From positions 124,001 to 188,000 of the forward strand of contig NZ_JACCCJ010000002.1 of NCBI RefSeq assembly GCF_013410105.1: DNA of 64,000 nucleotides, given 5' to 3'. This DNA comes from Sphingopyxis sp. JAI108. Its GTDB lineage: Bacteria > Pseudomonadota > Alphaproteobacteria > Sphingomonadales > Sphingomonadaceae. Under the pieces are notes generated by a model. It saw nothing but the letters and a program-made list of their open reading frames with translations. It searched no databases and was not told where the DNA came from. Below are positions 1 to 8,829 of this stretch, one piece after another (within the stretch, counting starts at the first letter, position 1; each line of letters begins with the position of its first letter). The translations under genes and the position numbers were made by a program.

Positions 1-1852
1 GGGCTGGGACGCCGAGCTCTATCGCAACGGGCAGCTGCTCGCCTTCACGAGCCCCAATGGCGACGGGCGCTATGAATTCATCGATGTGCCGCTGCAATAT
101 GGCGCGAACCGCTTCGAGATCGTGCTGTACGGGCCGCAGGGGCAGATCAGGCGCGAAATCCGGCAGGTGCAGGTAGGGATGGATTCGATCCCGCCGCAGC
201 AGACCTGGTATTGGGCGGGGTTCGCGCAGGAAAATGCCGACCTGATCGAATTCGGGGGGCGGCGCGGCGGCGCGTTCCGGCGCGGTTGGCGCGGCACCGC
301 GGGAATCGAGCGCGGGCTCGACACGCGCACGTCGGCGGCCGCTTATCTGCACAGCCTGCTGATCGAGAATGTCCGATATAATTATGGCGAAGTCGCGCTG
401 CGGCGATCGATCGGGCCGACCCTGCTGGAGGTGGGAGGCTCCTACGCGGACGCTTCAAGAGGTGGCGGGGGCGGTGTCGCGGCGCGCGCGAGCTGGCTTG
501 CGGCGTTCGGCGAAACCTATGTCCGTGCCGATGCGATGCGCGGCTGGGGCGGGTTCGTGTCCGACCGCCTGATCGGCAATATCAACGGCATCACGTCGGT
601 CTCGGTCGACCAGTCGGTGAAGCTGGGGCAGACGATCCTGCCGCTCCATTTCGATGTGCGCCACGTCGAGCGCTGGTCGGGCGTCGACAGTCTGGAAGCC
701 AGCGCACGCGCATCGGCAAGTTTCCGCGCGCTGACCTTCACCGGCCAGCTCGACTGGAGCCGGACCAAGGTGCCCGCCGGCCCCGACCCGCCCGACAATT
801 TTGCCGCGACCCTGCTTGCCAACGCGCGCATCGGTCGCGTCCGCGTCCGCGGCGAGGCGCGCTTCGCGCTGTCGGGCGATAATAGCGACACGCGCATGAC
901 GCTGATCGGCGAATGGGCGGGGAAGGGCAATGCGGAATGGCGAAGCGAGCTCGGCTATGATCGCGGGCTCGATCGCGCGCGCGCGGGCCTCGGATATACG
1001 CGCCGTTTCAACAGGCTACAGTTGACGGGATTCGGCGAGGTCGCGAGCGACGGGTCGCTCGCGGCGTCGCTCGCGCTCGCCTTCAGCTTCGGGCCCAAGG
1101 CGGGCGGCGGCTGGCGGGTGTCGAGCGAAAAGCTCGCGAGCCGCGGCCAGGTGATCGCCGATGTCTGGATGGACGAGAATGGCGACGGGGTGCGCCAGCC
1201 GGACGAGGCCGCGCTGCCCGATGTGCCGCTGACCGCAGGCAACGCCTTTGTCGATGCGGCGACCGACGTGGACGGGCGCGGAACGATCGATGGATTGGAA
1301 CCCTTCCGGCCGGTGATGATCGGGATCGACGCGGGCAGCCTGCCCGATCCCTATGTCCAACCCGCACTGCCGGGAGTTGTGGTCGCGCCGCGGCCCGGGG
1401 TAGCGACGCGCATTGCACTACCGATGGTCGCGGCAGGCGAGATCGAGGGAATAGTGCGACGCGACGGCGGCAATCCGGTTGAGGGGCTGCGCGTCGAGCT
1501 GGTCGACGCCGAAGGCCGCGTGCGTGCGACGACGCAGACGGAATTCGACGGCTATTTCCTGTTCGAAGGCGTGGCGTACGCGCGCTACACGGTGCGGCTG
1601 GACAAGGCGTCGGCGGCGGCGCTGCGGCTCGACGGCGATTTTGCGGTGAACGCGGCGCCCGGCAGGGCGACGCCGCGCGTGCGGCTGGGGACGCTGGTGC
1701 CGAAGCCGCTGCGGCGCGATGTGGTCGCGCAAGGCGGACCGTCGCCGCATGGCAACAGTCCGCGTGGGCCTCCGGGCGAAGGAGAAGCAGCGACGGACTC
1801 AAGGGCGCGATCATTGCGGATTGAATCGTCGTCTCCGCCTTCGCCGGGATGA
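1..1852 (+). CDS. Usher-like outer-membrane beta-barrel protein with SdrD-B-like domains, 5' truncated
   Basis: The frame is open from base 2, so the N-terminus lies upstream; about 616 residues are visible. It opens with a small beta-domain (GDGRYEFIDVPLQYG). A long stretch of alternating polar and hydrophobic residues (about bases 400-1110) follows and looks like outer-membrane strands. From about base 1144 there is an SdrD-B-like calcium-binding motif (DENGDGVRQPDE), then a carboxypeptidase-regulatory-like domain (bases 1435-1620). This order resembles fimbrial ushers and usher-like secretion pores; that role is inferred. The last ten residues are read from a dispersed intergenic repeat, so the C-terminus may have been extended by a lost stop codon or a frameshift. 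Function is uncertain because the N-terminal half is missing. Confidence 0.6.
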   Translation, partial: GWDAELYRNGQLLAFTSPNGDGRYEFIDVPLQYGANRFEIVLYGPQGQIRREIRQVQVGMDSIPPQQTWYWAGFAQENADLIEFGGRRGGAFRRGWRGTAGIERGLDTRTSAAAYLHSLLIENVRYNYGEVALRRSIGPTLLEVGGSYADASRGGGGGVAARASWLAAFGETYVRADAMRGWGGFVSDRLIGNINGITSVSVDQSVKLGQTILPLHFDVRHVERWSGVDSLEASARASASFRALTFTGQLDWSRTKVPAGPDPPDNFAATLLANARIGRVRVRGEARFALSGDNSDTRMTLIGEWAGKGNAEWRSELGYDRGLDRARAGLGYTRRFNRLQLTGFGEVASDGSLAASLALAFSFGPKAGGGWRVSSEKLASRGQVIADVWMDENGDGVRQPDEAALPDVPLTAGNAFVDAATDVDGRGTIDGLEPFRPVMIGIDAGSLPDPYVQPALPGVVVAPRPGVATRIALPMVAAGEIEGIVRRDGGNPVEGLRVELVDAEGRVRATTQTEFDGYFLFEGVAYARYTVRLDKASAAALRLDGDFAVNAAPGRATPRVRLGTLVPKPLRRDVVAQGGPSPHGNSPRGPPGEGEAATDSRARSLRIESSSPPSPG

Positions 1853-1855
1853 CGA
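1826..1855. repeat. Dispersed palindromic intergenic repeat, copy 1
   Basis: The sequence (TCGTCGTCTCCGCCTTCGCC followed by GGGATGACGA) matches, with few changes, the element at 3252-3281 and the common proteobacterial REP-like element around CCCGGCCTTCGCCGGG. This copy has a degenerate left arm. It forms the last codons and stop of the usher-like gene. Confidence 0.6.
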
Positions 1856-2028
1856 GCTATGAAAAATGATGTTTCAACCCAATTCGACCACGCTCCGGTC
1901 GCGATTGACTTCGTTCCGGCTTCGGATGATATCGGCGGCAACGGGCCGGCGCGGACGCCCGTTCAGGCGGGACTTCCGCCCAAGTTCCGCTCCATCAGCC
2001 GCATTCTCGCGGCGCCCGGAGCGTTATC

Positions 2029-3228
2029 ATGAATCCCGACCTCTACCAGACCCGCCCGTCGGACCTCAGCCTGACGGCGCTGTTCCTGAAATTCCTGCGC
2101 TTTGGCTTTCTCGCTTTCGGTGGCCCGGTCGCGCAGATCGCGATGATCCGGCAGGCGCTCATCGACGAGGAGCGCTGGATCGACCCGGCGCGTTTCAACC
2201 GCCTTCTCGCGGTGCTGCAAGTGCTGCCCGGGCCCGAAGCGCACGAGCTTTGCGTGCATCTGGGGATGGTCGCGCGCGGGCGGATTGGCGGCCTGCTCGC
2301 GGGGCTGGGGTTCATGCTGCCGGGGCTCGCGCTGATGCTGATCGCAGGCTGGCTCTATGTCGGCTGGGTCGCGGGCAAGGCCGGGCTCGCCGGCGTGTTG
2401 CTCGGCGTGCAGGTCGCGGTGCTCGCGATCATCCTGCGCGCCGTCGTGCGGATCGGCGAGCATATCGTCGAGGACCGGCACCTCGCATTCGTCGCCGCCG
2501 CGAGCCTGCTCGCGACGATTGCGGGCGTGCCCTTCTGGATTCCGCTTGTCGCCGGCGGGCTGGCCTATGCCGTTTCGCATCGTCCCGCGGCTGCGATCCT
2601 GATCGTGGTGGTAGCCCTCGGCTTGGCGACGACGATCCATCTGGCGCTGAGTCCAACTGATTCCGGGCCTGCCGCGATGGCGGCGGTACCCGTCACGCTC
2701 GCCGCCTTGTTTGTCGCCGGGCTGAAGGGTGGGCTGCTCACTTTCGGCGGCGCCTACACCGCGATCCCCTATGTCCGCGCGGACACGGTCGGGCGCGGCT
2801 GGATCGGCGACGGGACGTTCCTTGATGGTATTGCGCTCGCAGGGGTGATCCCAGCGCCGCTCGTCATTTTCGCGACCTTCGTCGGCTATGTGGCGGGCGG
2901 CGCGAGCGGCGCGCTGGCGATCACCGCGGGGATGTTCCTGCCTGCCTTCGCCTTCTCGCTGATCCTGTTCGAGCGGTTGGAGGCGATCGTGGAAAATCCG
3001 GCGTTGCACCGTCTTCTTTCGGGCGTTGCCGCCGCGGTCGTGGGGATTATCGCGGCGACTTTCGTTCAGCTGGGCCAGGCGACGGCCGAGCGGGTCGCGG
3101 AGCCATGGTTTGCGGCATTACTCTTTGCCGGGGCACTGGTGGTGGCGTGGCGCGTCAAGGGCGCGTGGGTGACGCCCGTTGTCGTGGCGGGCGGGGCGAT
3201 GGCGGGCTGGTGGGGAATGACGGTTTAA
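2029..3228 (+). CDS. chrA: Chromate efflux transporter, CHR family (ChrA)
   Basis: A 399-residue polytopic inner-membrane protein with the two-fold repeat of long-chain CHR transporters. Each half starts with a Phe-Gly-Gly motif: FGGPVAQIAMI near residue 27 and LLTFGGAYTAIPY near residue 240. The family exports chromate by proton-driven antiport; length and repeats match long-chain ChrA. The ATG at 2029 follows a GGAG (about 2016-2020). The gene stands alone between intergenic repeats, with no chrB-like regulator in view. Some CHR proteins have no demonstrated chromate activity, so the substrate rests on family membership. Confidence 0.85.
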   Translation: MNPDLYQTRPSDLSLTALFLKFLRFGFLAFGGPVAQIAMIRQALIDEERWIDPARFNRLLAVLQVLPGPEAHELCVHLGMVARGRIGGLLAGLGFMLPGLALMLIAGWLYVGWVAGKAGLAGVLLGVQVAVLAIILRAVVRIGEHIVEDRHLAFVAAASLLATIAGVPFWIPLVAGGLAYAVSHRPAAAILIVVVALGLATTIHLALSPTDSGPAAMAAVPVTLAALFVAGLKGGLLTFGGAYTAIPYVRADTVGRGWIGDGTFLDGIALAGVIPAPLVIFATFVGYVAGGASGALAITAGMFLPAFAFSLILFERLEAIVENPALHRLLSGVAAAVVGIIAATFVQLGQATAERVAEPWFAALLFAGALVVAWRVKGAWVTPVVVAGGAMAGWWGMTV

Positions 3229-3251
3229 GGGTGGGGTGGACGTTCCCTTAT

Positions 3252-3281
3252 CCGTCGTCCCGGCCTTCGCCGGGCTGACGA
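3252..3281. repeat. Dispersed palindromic intergenic repeat, copy 2; possible terminator
   Basis: It contains the perfect hairpin CCCGGC-CTTC-GCCGGG (3259-3274), flanked by CGTC and GACG. It lies between the convergent ends of chrA and the patatin gene. It is the same element as at 1826-1855 and probably forms an RNA stem-loop at transcript ends. Confidence 0.6.
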
Positions 3282-3332
3282 GATTGTGGAAGGCACCTTT
3301 CCGGTCGAAAGAAAGCGGACGTTCCGCCCGCC

Positions 3333-4295
3333 TCAGCTCAGCAGCGGCTCCAGCGCGTCCCATTCGCGGTCGACGGCGCGGCGGCCGGCGTCGATTGCGG
3401 CACGGATCCTGGCCGGGTCGAATTCGAGCGTTTCGGCGACTTCTTCCTCGGGTTCGATGATGCGGATCGGCGCGAAGCGGTAGCGCGCGATCTGGACGTC
3501 GAGCGGGCGGAGGATGCGCGCCGCCTGCGCCCCGCCGATGCCTTCATTCTGGAGCGCGCGAAGCTGGCCCTCGCGCGCGGCGATCAGGTCGTTGATCAGC
3601 GCGGCGCCCGACAGGTCGTTCGCCGAAACCTCCGATTGCAATATGTCGACCGCGCGCAGCCCGATCTTGATGAGGTTGGGGAAGGTGCGCACCGCACCCG
3701 GCCGCGGTGCGGGCGAGGCGCGCACCGCGATCACGCCGCGCGGGTTCATTTCGAGCGCCGAGCTCAAGGGGGTGACATCGCGCACCCCGCCATCGACCCA
3801 TTGTTCCTCGGTCCCGTCGCTCGCGCGCGTTTTGAGCGGATCGAAGAAGAGCGGCATTGCGCAGCTGGCATAGACCCAATTGTGGATGCCGGGCACGCTT
3901 TCGTCGATCGTGCGATAGGTGCCGGTGCCGAGATTGACGACGCCGAGCAGCAATTTGCGCCCGCTGGCGCCCAGTTTCGCTTCGTTCGCGAAGCCCTTGA
4001 GCAGGCGTTTGAGGGGCCCGGTGTCGTAGAGCGCGTCCTCGCCGAGCAAGCCCCCGACGACGCCGAGCGGGCGCGATTTATAGATCGAGCTGTTGCCGCG
4101 GATGCCGAGCCAGGCGTCGAGCAGGCCGGGGACGTCGTCCTGCGCGACGCCCAAGGCCTGAATCGCGCCGGTCGATACGCCCGCGACGATGTCGAGCCGG
4201 ACACCGCGATTGACGACGAGTTCGTGGACGACGCCGACCTGGAACGCGCCTTTCGCGCCGCCGCCGCTCAATACGATTGCCAGACCGCCTGCCAT
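3333..4295 (-). CDS. Patatin-like phospholipase family protein
   Basis: A 320-residue serine hydrolase. Visible motifs are the oxyanion-hole loop SGGGAKGAF (residues 10-18), the nucleophile elbow GVSTG with Ser41, and the catalytic DGG at 168-170, completing a Ser-Asp dyad. Patatin-fold enzymes release fatty acids from membrane lipids or other acyl esters; the substrate here is unknown. There is no obvious signal peptide, so a cytoplasmic or inner-face location is likely. The open frame extends 18 codons upstream, but the ATG at 4295 has a strong AGGAGG at about 4304-4309, which decides the start. It is a single gene, divergent from the FAD oxidoreductase. Confidence 0.85.
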   Translation of the reverse strand: MAGGLAIVLSGGGAKGAFQVGVVHELVVNRGVRLDIVAGVSTGAIQALGVAQDDVPGLLDAWLGIRGNSSIYKSRPLGVVGGLLGEDALYDTGPLKRLLKGFANEAKLGASGRKLLLGVVNLGTGTYRTIDESVPGIHNWVYASCAMPLFFDPLKTRASDGTEEQWVDGGVRDVTPLSSALEMNPRGVIAVRASPAPRPGAVRTFPNLIKIGLRAVDILQSEVSANDLSGAALINDLIAAREGQLRALQNEGIGGAQAARILRPLDVQIARYRFAPIRIIEPEEEVAETLEFDPARIRAAIDAGRRAVDREWDALEPLLS

Positions 4296-4430
4296 GCCGT
4301 GCGCCTCCTGGGCCTGTGCCGGTTTACAGCAATATGGCCGGCTTCCCAAGGCGCGAAGCGGCGTTACCGACAGAATCCCGATGCGGTGTTAACCAGTTTT
4401 TATCCATGATTGGCCACAGGGGTAGCGAGC

Positions 4431-5993
4431 ATGAATTTGCCTGTGGGGAATAACATAATGTCCGAAGCCTCTGGTTCGAAAAGCCGTCCGACGAGTGCCG
4501 ACGTCGCCATCATCGGCGCGGGGCCCGCGGGTCTGACCGCCGCCTATCTGCTGACCCAGCAGGGATATAGCGTGACGGTGATCGAGAAGGACCCGGTCTA
4601 TGTCGGCGGGATCAGCCGCACGGTCGAGCATGAGGGCTTTCGTTTCGACATCGGCGGGCACCGCTTCTTTTCGAAGAGCCGCGAAGTCGTCGACCTGTGG
4701 AACGAGATTCTTCCGCATGATTTCATCGAGCGCCCGCGGATGAGCCGCATCTATTATGAGGGCAAATTCTATTCCTATCCTTTGCGCGCGTTCGAGGCGC
4801 TGTGGAATCTCGGCATCGTGCGTTCGACGCTGTGCATGGTGAGCTATGCCAAGGCGAAGCTGCTGCCCAAAAAGACGGTGCGCAGCTTCGAGGACTGGAC
4901 GATCAACCAGTTCGGGCAGAAGCTCTATTCGATCTTTTTCAAGACCTATACCGAGAAGGTGTGGGGCATGCCGTGCGACGAAATGTCGGCCGACTGGGCG
5001 GCGCAGCGCATCAAGGGGCTGAGTCTCGGCGGTGCGGTGATCGACGGCCTGAAGCGCAGCCTCGGGCTCAACAAGCGCCCCAATGACGGCATGGCGACCA
5101 AGACCCTGCTCGAAACCTTCCGTTATCCGCGGCTTGGTCCCGGCATGATGTGGGACGCAGCGCGCGACAAGGTTGTCGCGGGCGGCAACCATGTGCTGAT
5201 GGGCCACAGCTTCAAGCAGCTGACGCAGGACCAGAAGACGGGCCGCTGGCGGATGACCGCGACCGGCCCCGACGGCGATGTCGTGATTGATGCCGCGCAT
5301 GTCATCAGCTCGGCGCCGATGCGCGAGCTGGCGGCGCGTATTCATCCGCTGCCCGCGTGCGCACTGAACGCCGCGCCGAACCTCAAATATCGCGACTTCC
5401 TGACCGTTGCGCTCAAGATACGCTCCGAGGACCTGTTCCCCGACAACTGGATCTATATCCACGACAGCAAGGTGCAGGTCGGCCGGGTACAGAATTTCCG
5501 CAGCTGGTCGCCCGAAATGGTGCCGGATCCGGCGATTGCATGCGTCGGCCTCGAATATTTCTGTTTCGAGGGCGACGGGCTCTGGGCGTCGAGCGACGAA
5601 AAACTGGTTGCGCTCGCGACGAAGGAAATGGAAATCCTGGGTCTTTGCGATCCGGAAGATGTGGTCGGCGGCGCGGTGGTGCGGCAGGAAAAGGCCTATC
5701 CGGTTTACGACGATGATTATGCCGCGCATGTCGACACGATGCGGTCGGAGCTTGAGGCGCGTTACCCGACGCTGCACATGGTCGGGCGCAACGGCATGCA
5801 CCGCTATAACAACCAGGATCATGCGATGATGACCGCGATGCTGACCGTGCGCAACATCGCGGCGGGCGAGAAGCTCTACGACATCTGGGGCGTCAACGAG
5901 GACGCCGAATATCATGAAAGCGGCACCGAGGGTGAACAGGCGGCGCTGGCGTCGGTCCGCGACGTGCCGTCGCGCGTCGCGAAGGCCGCCTGA
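4431..5993 (+). CDS. NAD(P)/FAD-dependent oxidoreductase (amine-oxidase/UDP-galactopyranose-mutase-like)
   Basis: About 520 residues. An N-terminal Rossmann fold binds FAD (GAGPAG, residues 29-34, then VIEKD at the end of strand 2) and is followed by GGISRT and FDIGGHRFFS, as in protoporphyrinogen oxidase, amine oxidase and UDP-galactopyranose mutase relatives. The substrate is not identifiable. The next genes are a GtrA protein and a GT-C type membrane protein, so a role in modifying a lipid-linked sugar or surface glycan is a reasonable inference. The ATG at 4431 follows AGGGG; an alternative ATG at 4458 follows GGGGA and is nearly as good. Confidence 0.7.
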   Translation: MNLPVGNNIMSEASGSKSRPTSADVAIIGAGPAGLTAAYLLTQQGYSVTVIEKDPVYVGGISRTVEHEGFRFDIGGHRFFSKSREVVDLWNEILPHDFIERPRMSRIYYEGKFYSYPLRAFEALWNLGIVRSTLCMVSYAKAKLLPKKTVRSFEDWTINQFGQKLYSIFFKTYTEKVWGMPCDEMSADWAAQRIKGLSLGGAVIDGLKRSLGLNKRPNDGMATKTLLETFRYPRLGPGMMWDAARDKVVAGGNHVLMGHSFKQLTQDQKTGRWRMTATGPDGDVVIDAAHVISSAPMRELAARIHPLPACALNAAPNLKYRDFLTVALKIRSEDLFPDNWIYIHDSKVQVGRVQNFRSWSPEMVPDPAIACVGLEYFCFEGDGLWASSDEKLVALATKEMEILGLCDPEDVVGGAVVRQEKAYPVYDDDYAAHVDTMRSELEARYPTLHMVGRNGMHRYNNQDHAMMTAMLTVRNIAAGEKLYDIWGVNEDAEYHESGTEGEQAALASVRDVPSRVAKAA

Positions 5994-6021
5994 GGCAGGG
6001 CCCGTCCGGGGGATCGGTGCG

Positions 6022-6453
6022 ATGCAACCCATCACCAAATTGATCGCGTCGGTGCGGCGCGGCGAAATTCGATGGCTCAACTACCTGCTCGCGAGCGTTC
6101 TCGCGCTCGGCAGCGATGCGGGGCTGTTTCTGCTGTTGCTAGACGCGGGACTGTCGCCGGTGACGGCGTCGGCGACCGGCTATTGCGCGGGTATCCTTGT
6201 CCACTGGGTGATTTCGAGCCGGCTCGTCTTCGCCGACGGCGCCGCGGCGCGCGGCACGGGTGAACGCCACCGCCAGAAACTGCTCTTCGTCGGGTCGGCG
6301 CTCGTCGGCCTTGCGGTCACGACCGCGATCGTCGGCGGCGGCAGCTCGCTGGGGCTCGACCCGCGGCTCGCGAAGCTCGCGGCGATCGTCGTGAGCTTCC
6401 AGACGACCTATCTGCTGCGCCGCCATATCGTATTTCGGGCCGCCGCGGCATGA
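6022..6453 (+). CDS. GtrA family membrane protein
   Basis: A 143-residue protein with four predicted transmembrane segments and the GtrA/DPMS pattern (RWLNYLLASVLALGSDAGLF near the N-terminus, TTYLLRRHIVF near the C-terminus). GtrA-like proteins are thought to help move polyprenyl-linked sugars across the inner membrane. The upstream frame is open for 36 more codons, but the ATG at 6022 gives the usual family length. Its end overlaps the start of the next gene by four bases (ATGA), suggesting coupled translation and a shared role with the GT-C protein. Confidence 0.8.
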   Translation: MQPITKLIASVRRGEIRWLNYLLASVLALGSDAGLFLLLLDAGLSPVTASATGYCAGILVHWVISSRLVFADGAAARGTGERHRQKLLFVGSALVGLAVTTAIVGGGSSLGLDPRLAKLAAIVVSFQTTYLLRRHIVFRAAAA

Positions 6454-8297
6454 ACGAAGCGGCGCCGCCATCCGTTTCGGATTCGGACGGCATCCAGCTC
6501 AGCCCCTGGTTCACGCCGGCGCGAATCGCGCTGATCGTCTGGGGATTGATGAGCCTGATCGCGATCGTCGCCAACTGGCAGGCGATCGGGGCGCTCGACC
6601 TTGCCGACACCGACGATGCGATGCGCATGGCGCAGGTGCGCGACCTTCTGGCGGGGCAGGGCTGGTGGGATCTTTCCCAATATCGCGTCAATCCGGCGGG
6701 CGGCGGCGTGCTGATGCACTGGTCGCGCATCGTCGATGCGCCATTGGCCGTGGGCATCCTGTTGCTGAAGCCGCTGTTCGGGCAGGCGATGGCCGAACGG
6801 ATCGTGATGGCGCTGTGGCCGCCGCTGCTCGGCGCGGCGCTGAGCGTCGCGTGCGCGCTCGGCTATCGCAACCTCTCCGACCGCCGCATCGCCTATATCG
6901 TGCCGCTGTTCCTGATCATGTCGGGCTATATCCTCGTCCAGTTCCGGCCGCTTCGCGTCGACCATCATGGCTGGCAGATCTTCCTTGCAATGCTGGTGAT
7001 GGCGCAGGCGCTGCGCCCCGCGAGCTGGCACGCGGGGCTGCTCGGCGGGCTGTTCGCGGCGGCGCTGCTTGCGGTGTCGATCGAGGGCCTGCCCATCGTC
7101 GCGCTGTTCGCGGGCCTCGCGGCGCTGCGCTGGGCGCTCGGGCGCGGCGGCGACGACCGCGCGCGGCTGTGCGGCTATCTGGGCGCGCTCGCGGGCGGCG
7201 CGATCCTCTTCCAGTTCGCGACCCGCGGCCCGGTGGGCCTCACCGGAAGCTGGTGCGATTCGCTCTCGGCCCCCTATATGGCGGCGTTCGTCGTGGCGGC
7301 GGCGGTCGTGTTCGCGTCGGCGCGCGCCAATCCGGCGGCGGTATGGGTCCGCTTTACGCTGCTCGCGCTCGCTGGCGTGGCGGCGGCGGGCGCGCTGGTG
7401 GCGACCGAACCGCAATGCGCGAACGGGCCGTTTGCCACGCTCGACCCGATCGTCGTGCAATTTTGGTATCGCAACGTCCTCGAAGGCCAGCCCTTGTGGG
7501 CCGCGAAGCCGCACGACATGGTTCATGTGCTCGTGCCGTCGCTCGTCGGTCTCGTCGGATCGCTCCTTGCGTGGCGCGGTTCGATCGAGGCGACCGATCG
7601 AAGGAATTGGGCGACGGTCATCGTCGCACTCGCCGGTGCGGCGGCGCTGTCGCTGCTCGTGTTCCGCGCCGTCTCGACCGCCCACCTCTTCGCCTTGCCA
7701 GGCTGCGCCTGGCTGGGCCTCCGCGCATGGGCATGGGCGCGCACCATCGCCTCGACCGTGCCGCGTATCCTCGCGTCGGCGATGGCGGCGCTCACGCTGC
7801 CGCTGCTCGGCAGCATGGCGGTCGCCGCAGCGCTGACGCCGGTTATCCCCGCGCTCAGGGACGAAGAGAAAAGGGCGGCCACCGAGAAGGCCGAGGCCAA
7901 TCGTTACAAGGCGAACTGCCTCGACCCGGCGGCGATCGCCGACCTTGATCGCCTGCCGGCGACGACGCTGCTGACGCCGATAGACCTCGGCGCGCCGCTG
8001 GTTTTCTGGACGCGGCACAGCCTGGTGGCGACGCCGCATCATCGCAACAGGTACGCGATGGCCGATACGATTCGCGCCTTTGCGGGCGATCCGGCCAAGG
8101 CCGAGGCGCTGGTGCGCGGGCAGCAGACGGCGCTGGTCGTCTTTTGCCGCACCGCCAATGATTTCACCAAATATCGCCGCGCGCGCAAGGACGGGCTGGC
8201 GGCGCAGCTCTATGCCGGAACGCCGCCCGCCTGGCTCGAAACGGTGCCGATCAGATCGCGCGCGGGGTTGGCGGTGTGGCGGGTGAAGCCCGAGTAG
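6450..8297 (+). CDS. Large polytopic membrane protein, probable GT-C fold glycosyltransferase
   Basis: A 615-residue, strongly hydrophobic protein with about 10-12 membrane segments and a soluble C-terminal tail. The acidic motif DTDDAMR (residues 53-59) sits just after the first membrane helix, where GT-C enzymes hold their catalytic aspartate. RVDHHGWQ (from about residue 169) recalls the second acidic/His loop of STT3-like proteins. The link with GtrA and an FAD enzyme supports transfer of a polyprenyl-linked sugar to a periplasmic acceptor. I did not recognise a named family, so donor and acceptor are unknown. Confidence 0.6.
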   Translation: MNEAAPPSVSDSDGIQLSPWFTPARIALIVWGLMSLIAIVANWQAIGALDLADTDDAMRMAQVRDLLAGQGWWDLSQYRVNPAGGGVLMHWSRIVDAPLAVGILLLKPLFGQAMAERIVMALWPPLLGAALSVACALGYRNLSDRRIAYIVPLFLIMSGYILVQFRPLRVDHHGWQIFLAMLVMAQALRPASWHAGLLGGLFAAALLAVSIEGLPIVALFAGLAALRWALGRGGDDRARLCGYLGALAGGAILFQFATRGPVGLTGSWCDSLSAPYMAAFVVAAAVVFASARANPAAVWVRFTLLALAGVAAAGALVATEPQCANGPFATLDPIVVQFWYRNVLEGQPLWAAKPHDMVHVLVPSLVGLVGSLLAWRGSIEATDRRNWATVIVALAGAAALSLLVFRAVSTAHLFALPGCAWLGLRAWAWARTIASTVPRILASAMAALTLPLLGSMAVAAALTPVIPALRDEEKRAATEKAEANRYKANCLDPAAIADLDRLPATTLLTPIDLGAPLVFWTRHSLVATPHHRNRYAMADTIRAFAGDPAKAEALVRGQQTALVVFCRTANDFTKYRRARKDGLAAQLYAGTPPAWLETVPIRSRAGLAVWRVKPE

Positions 8298-8300
8298 GGC

Positions 8301-8786
8301 CTAGGCGGCGCGGAAGCTGAGCGCGGCGCCGTTCATGCAATAACGTTTTCCCGTCGGCTTCGGCCCGTCGTTGAAGACATGGCCGAGGTGGCCGCCGCAG
8401 CGCCGGCAATGGACTTCGGTGCGCGCATATCCGAGGTCATGGTCGGTCGAGGTGCCGATCGCGCCCTTCAAAGGCGCCCAGAAGCTCGGCCAGCCGGTGC
8501 CGCTGTCATATTTGGTCTTGCTCGAATAGAGTGGCAGCGCGCAGCCGGCGCAGGCGAAAATGCCGGCGCGCTTTTCCTTGTCGAGCGGGCTGGTGAAGGG
8601 GCGTTCGGTCGCCGCCTCGCGAAGCACGCGATATTGGAGCGGCGACAGGCGCTTTTTCCATTCGGCGTCGGAAAGCTGCCAGCCCGCCTGCGCCTTGGGC
8701 CGCCCCGATTTGGCGAAGAGCATCGGCGCGCCGATGATGGCGCCGCCGAGCGCGAGTCCGCCGAGAAGGTAGCGACGTTCGATCAT
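8301..8786 (-). CDS. msrB: Peptide-methionine (R)-S-oxide reductase MsrB, Tat-exported
   Basis: A 161-residue protein. MsrB reduces methionine-R-sulfoxide in damaged proteins. The zinc site has both CxxC pairs (Cys79/Cys82 and Cys127/Cys130), and the catalytic cysteine is in RYCMNG (Cys150). The N-terminus reads ERRYLLGG followed by a hydrophobic stretch, a twin-arginine signal, so the enzyme probably works in the periplasm or on the membrane. No msrA is adjacent. Its stop is three bases from that of the convergent GT-C gene. Confidence 0.9.
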   Translation of the reverse strand: MIERRYLLGGLALGGAIIGAPMLFAKSGRPKAQAGWQLSDAEWKKRLSPLQYRVLREAATERPFTSPLDKEKRAGIFACAGCALPLYSSKTKYDSGTGWPSFWAPLKGAIGTSTDHDLGYARTEVHCRRCGGHLGHVFNDGPKPTGKRYCMNGAALSFRAA

Positions 8787-8829
8787 GTCTTCGATACGTA
8801 TGCCGTGGCCCGCGGGTTACAAGACCGCG

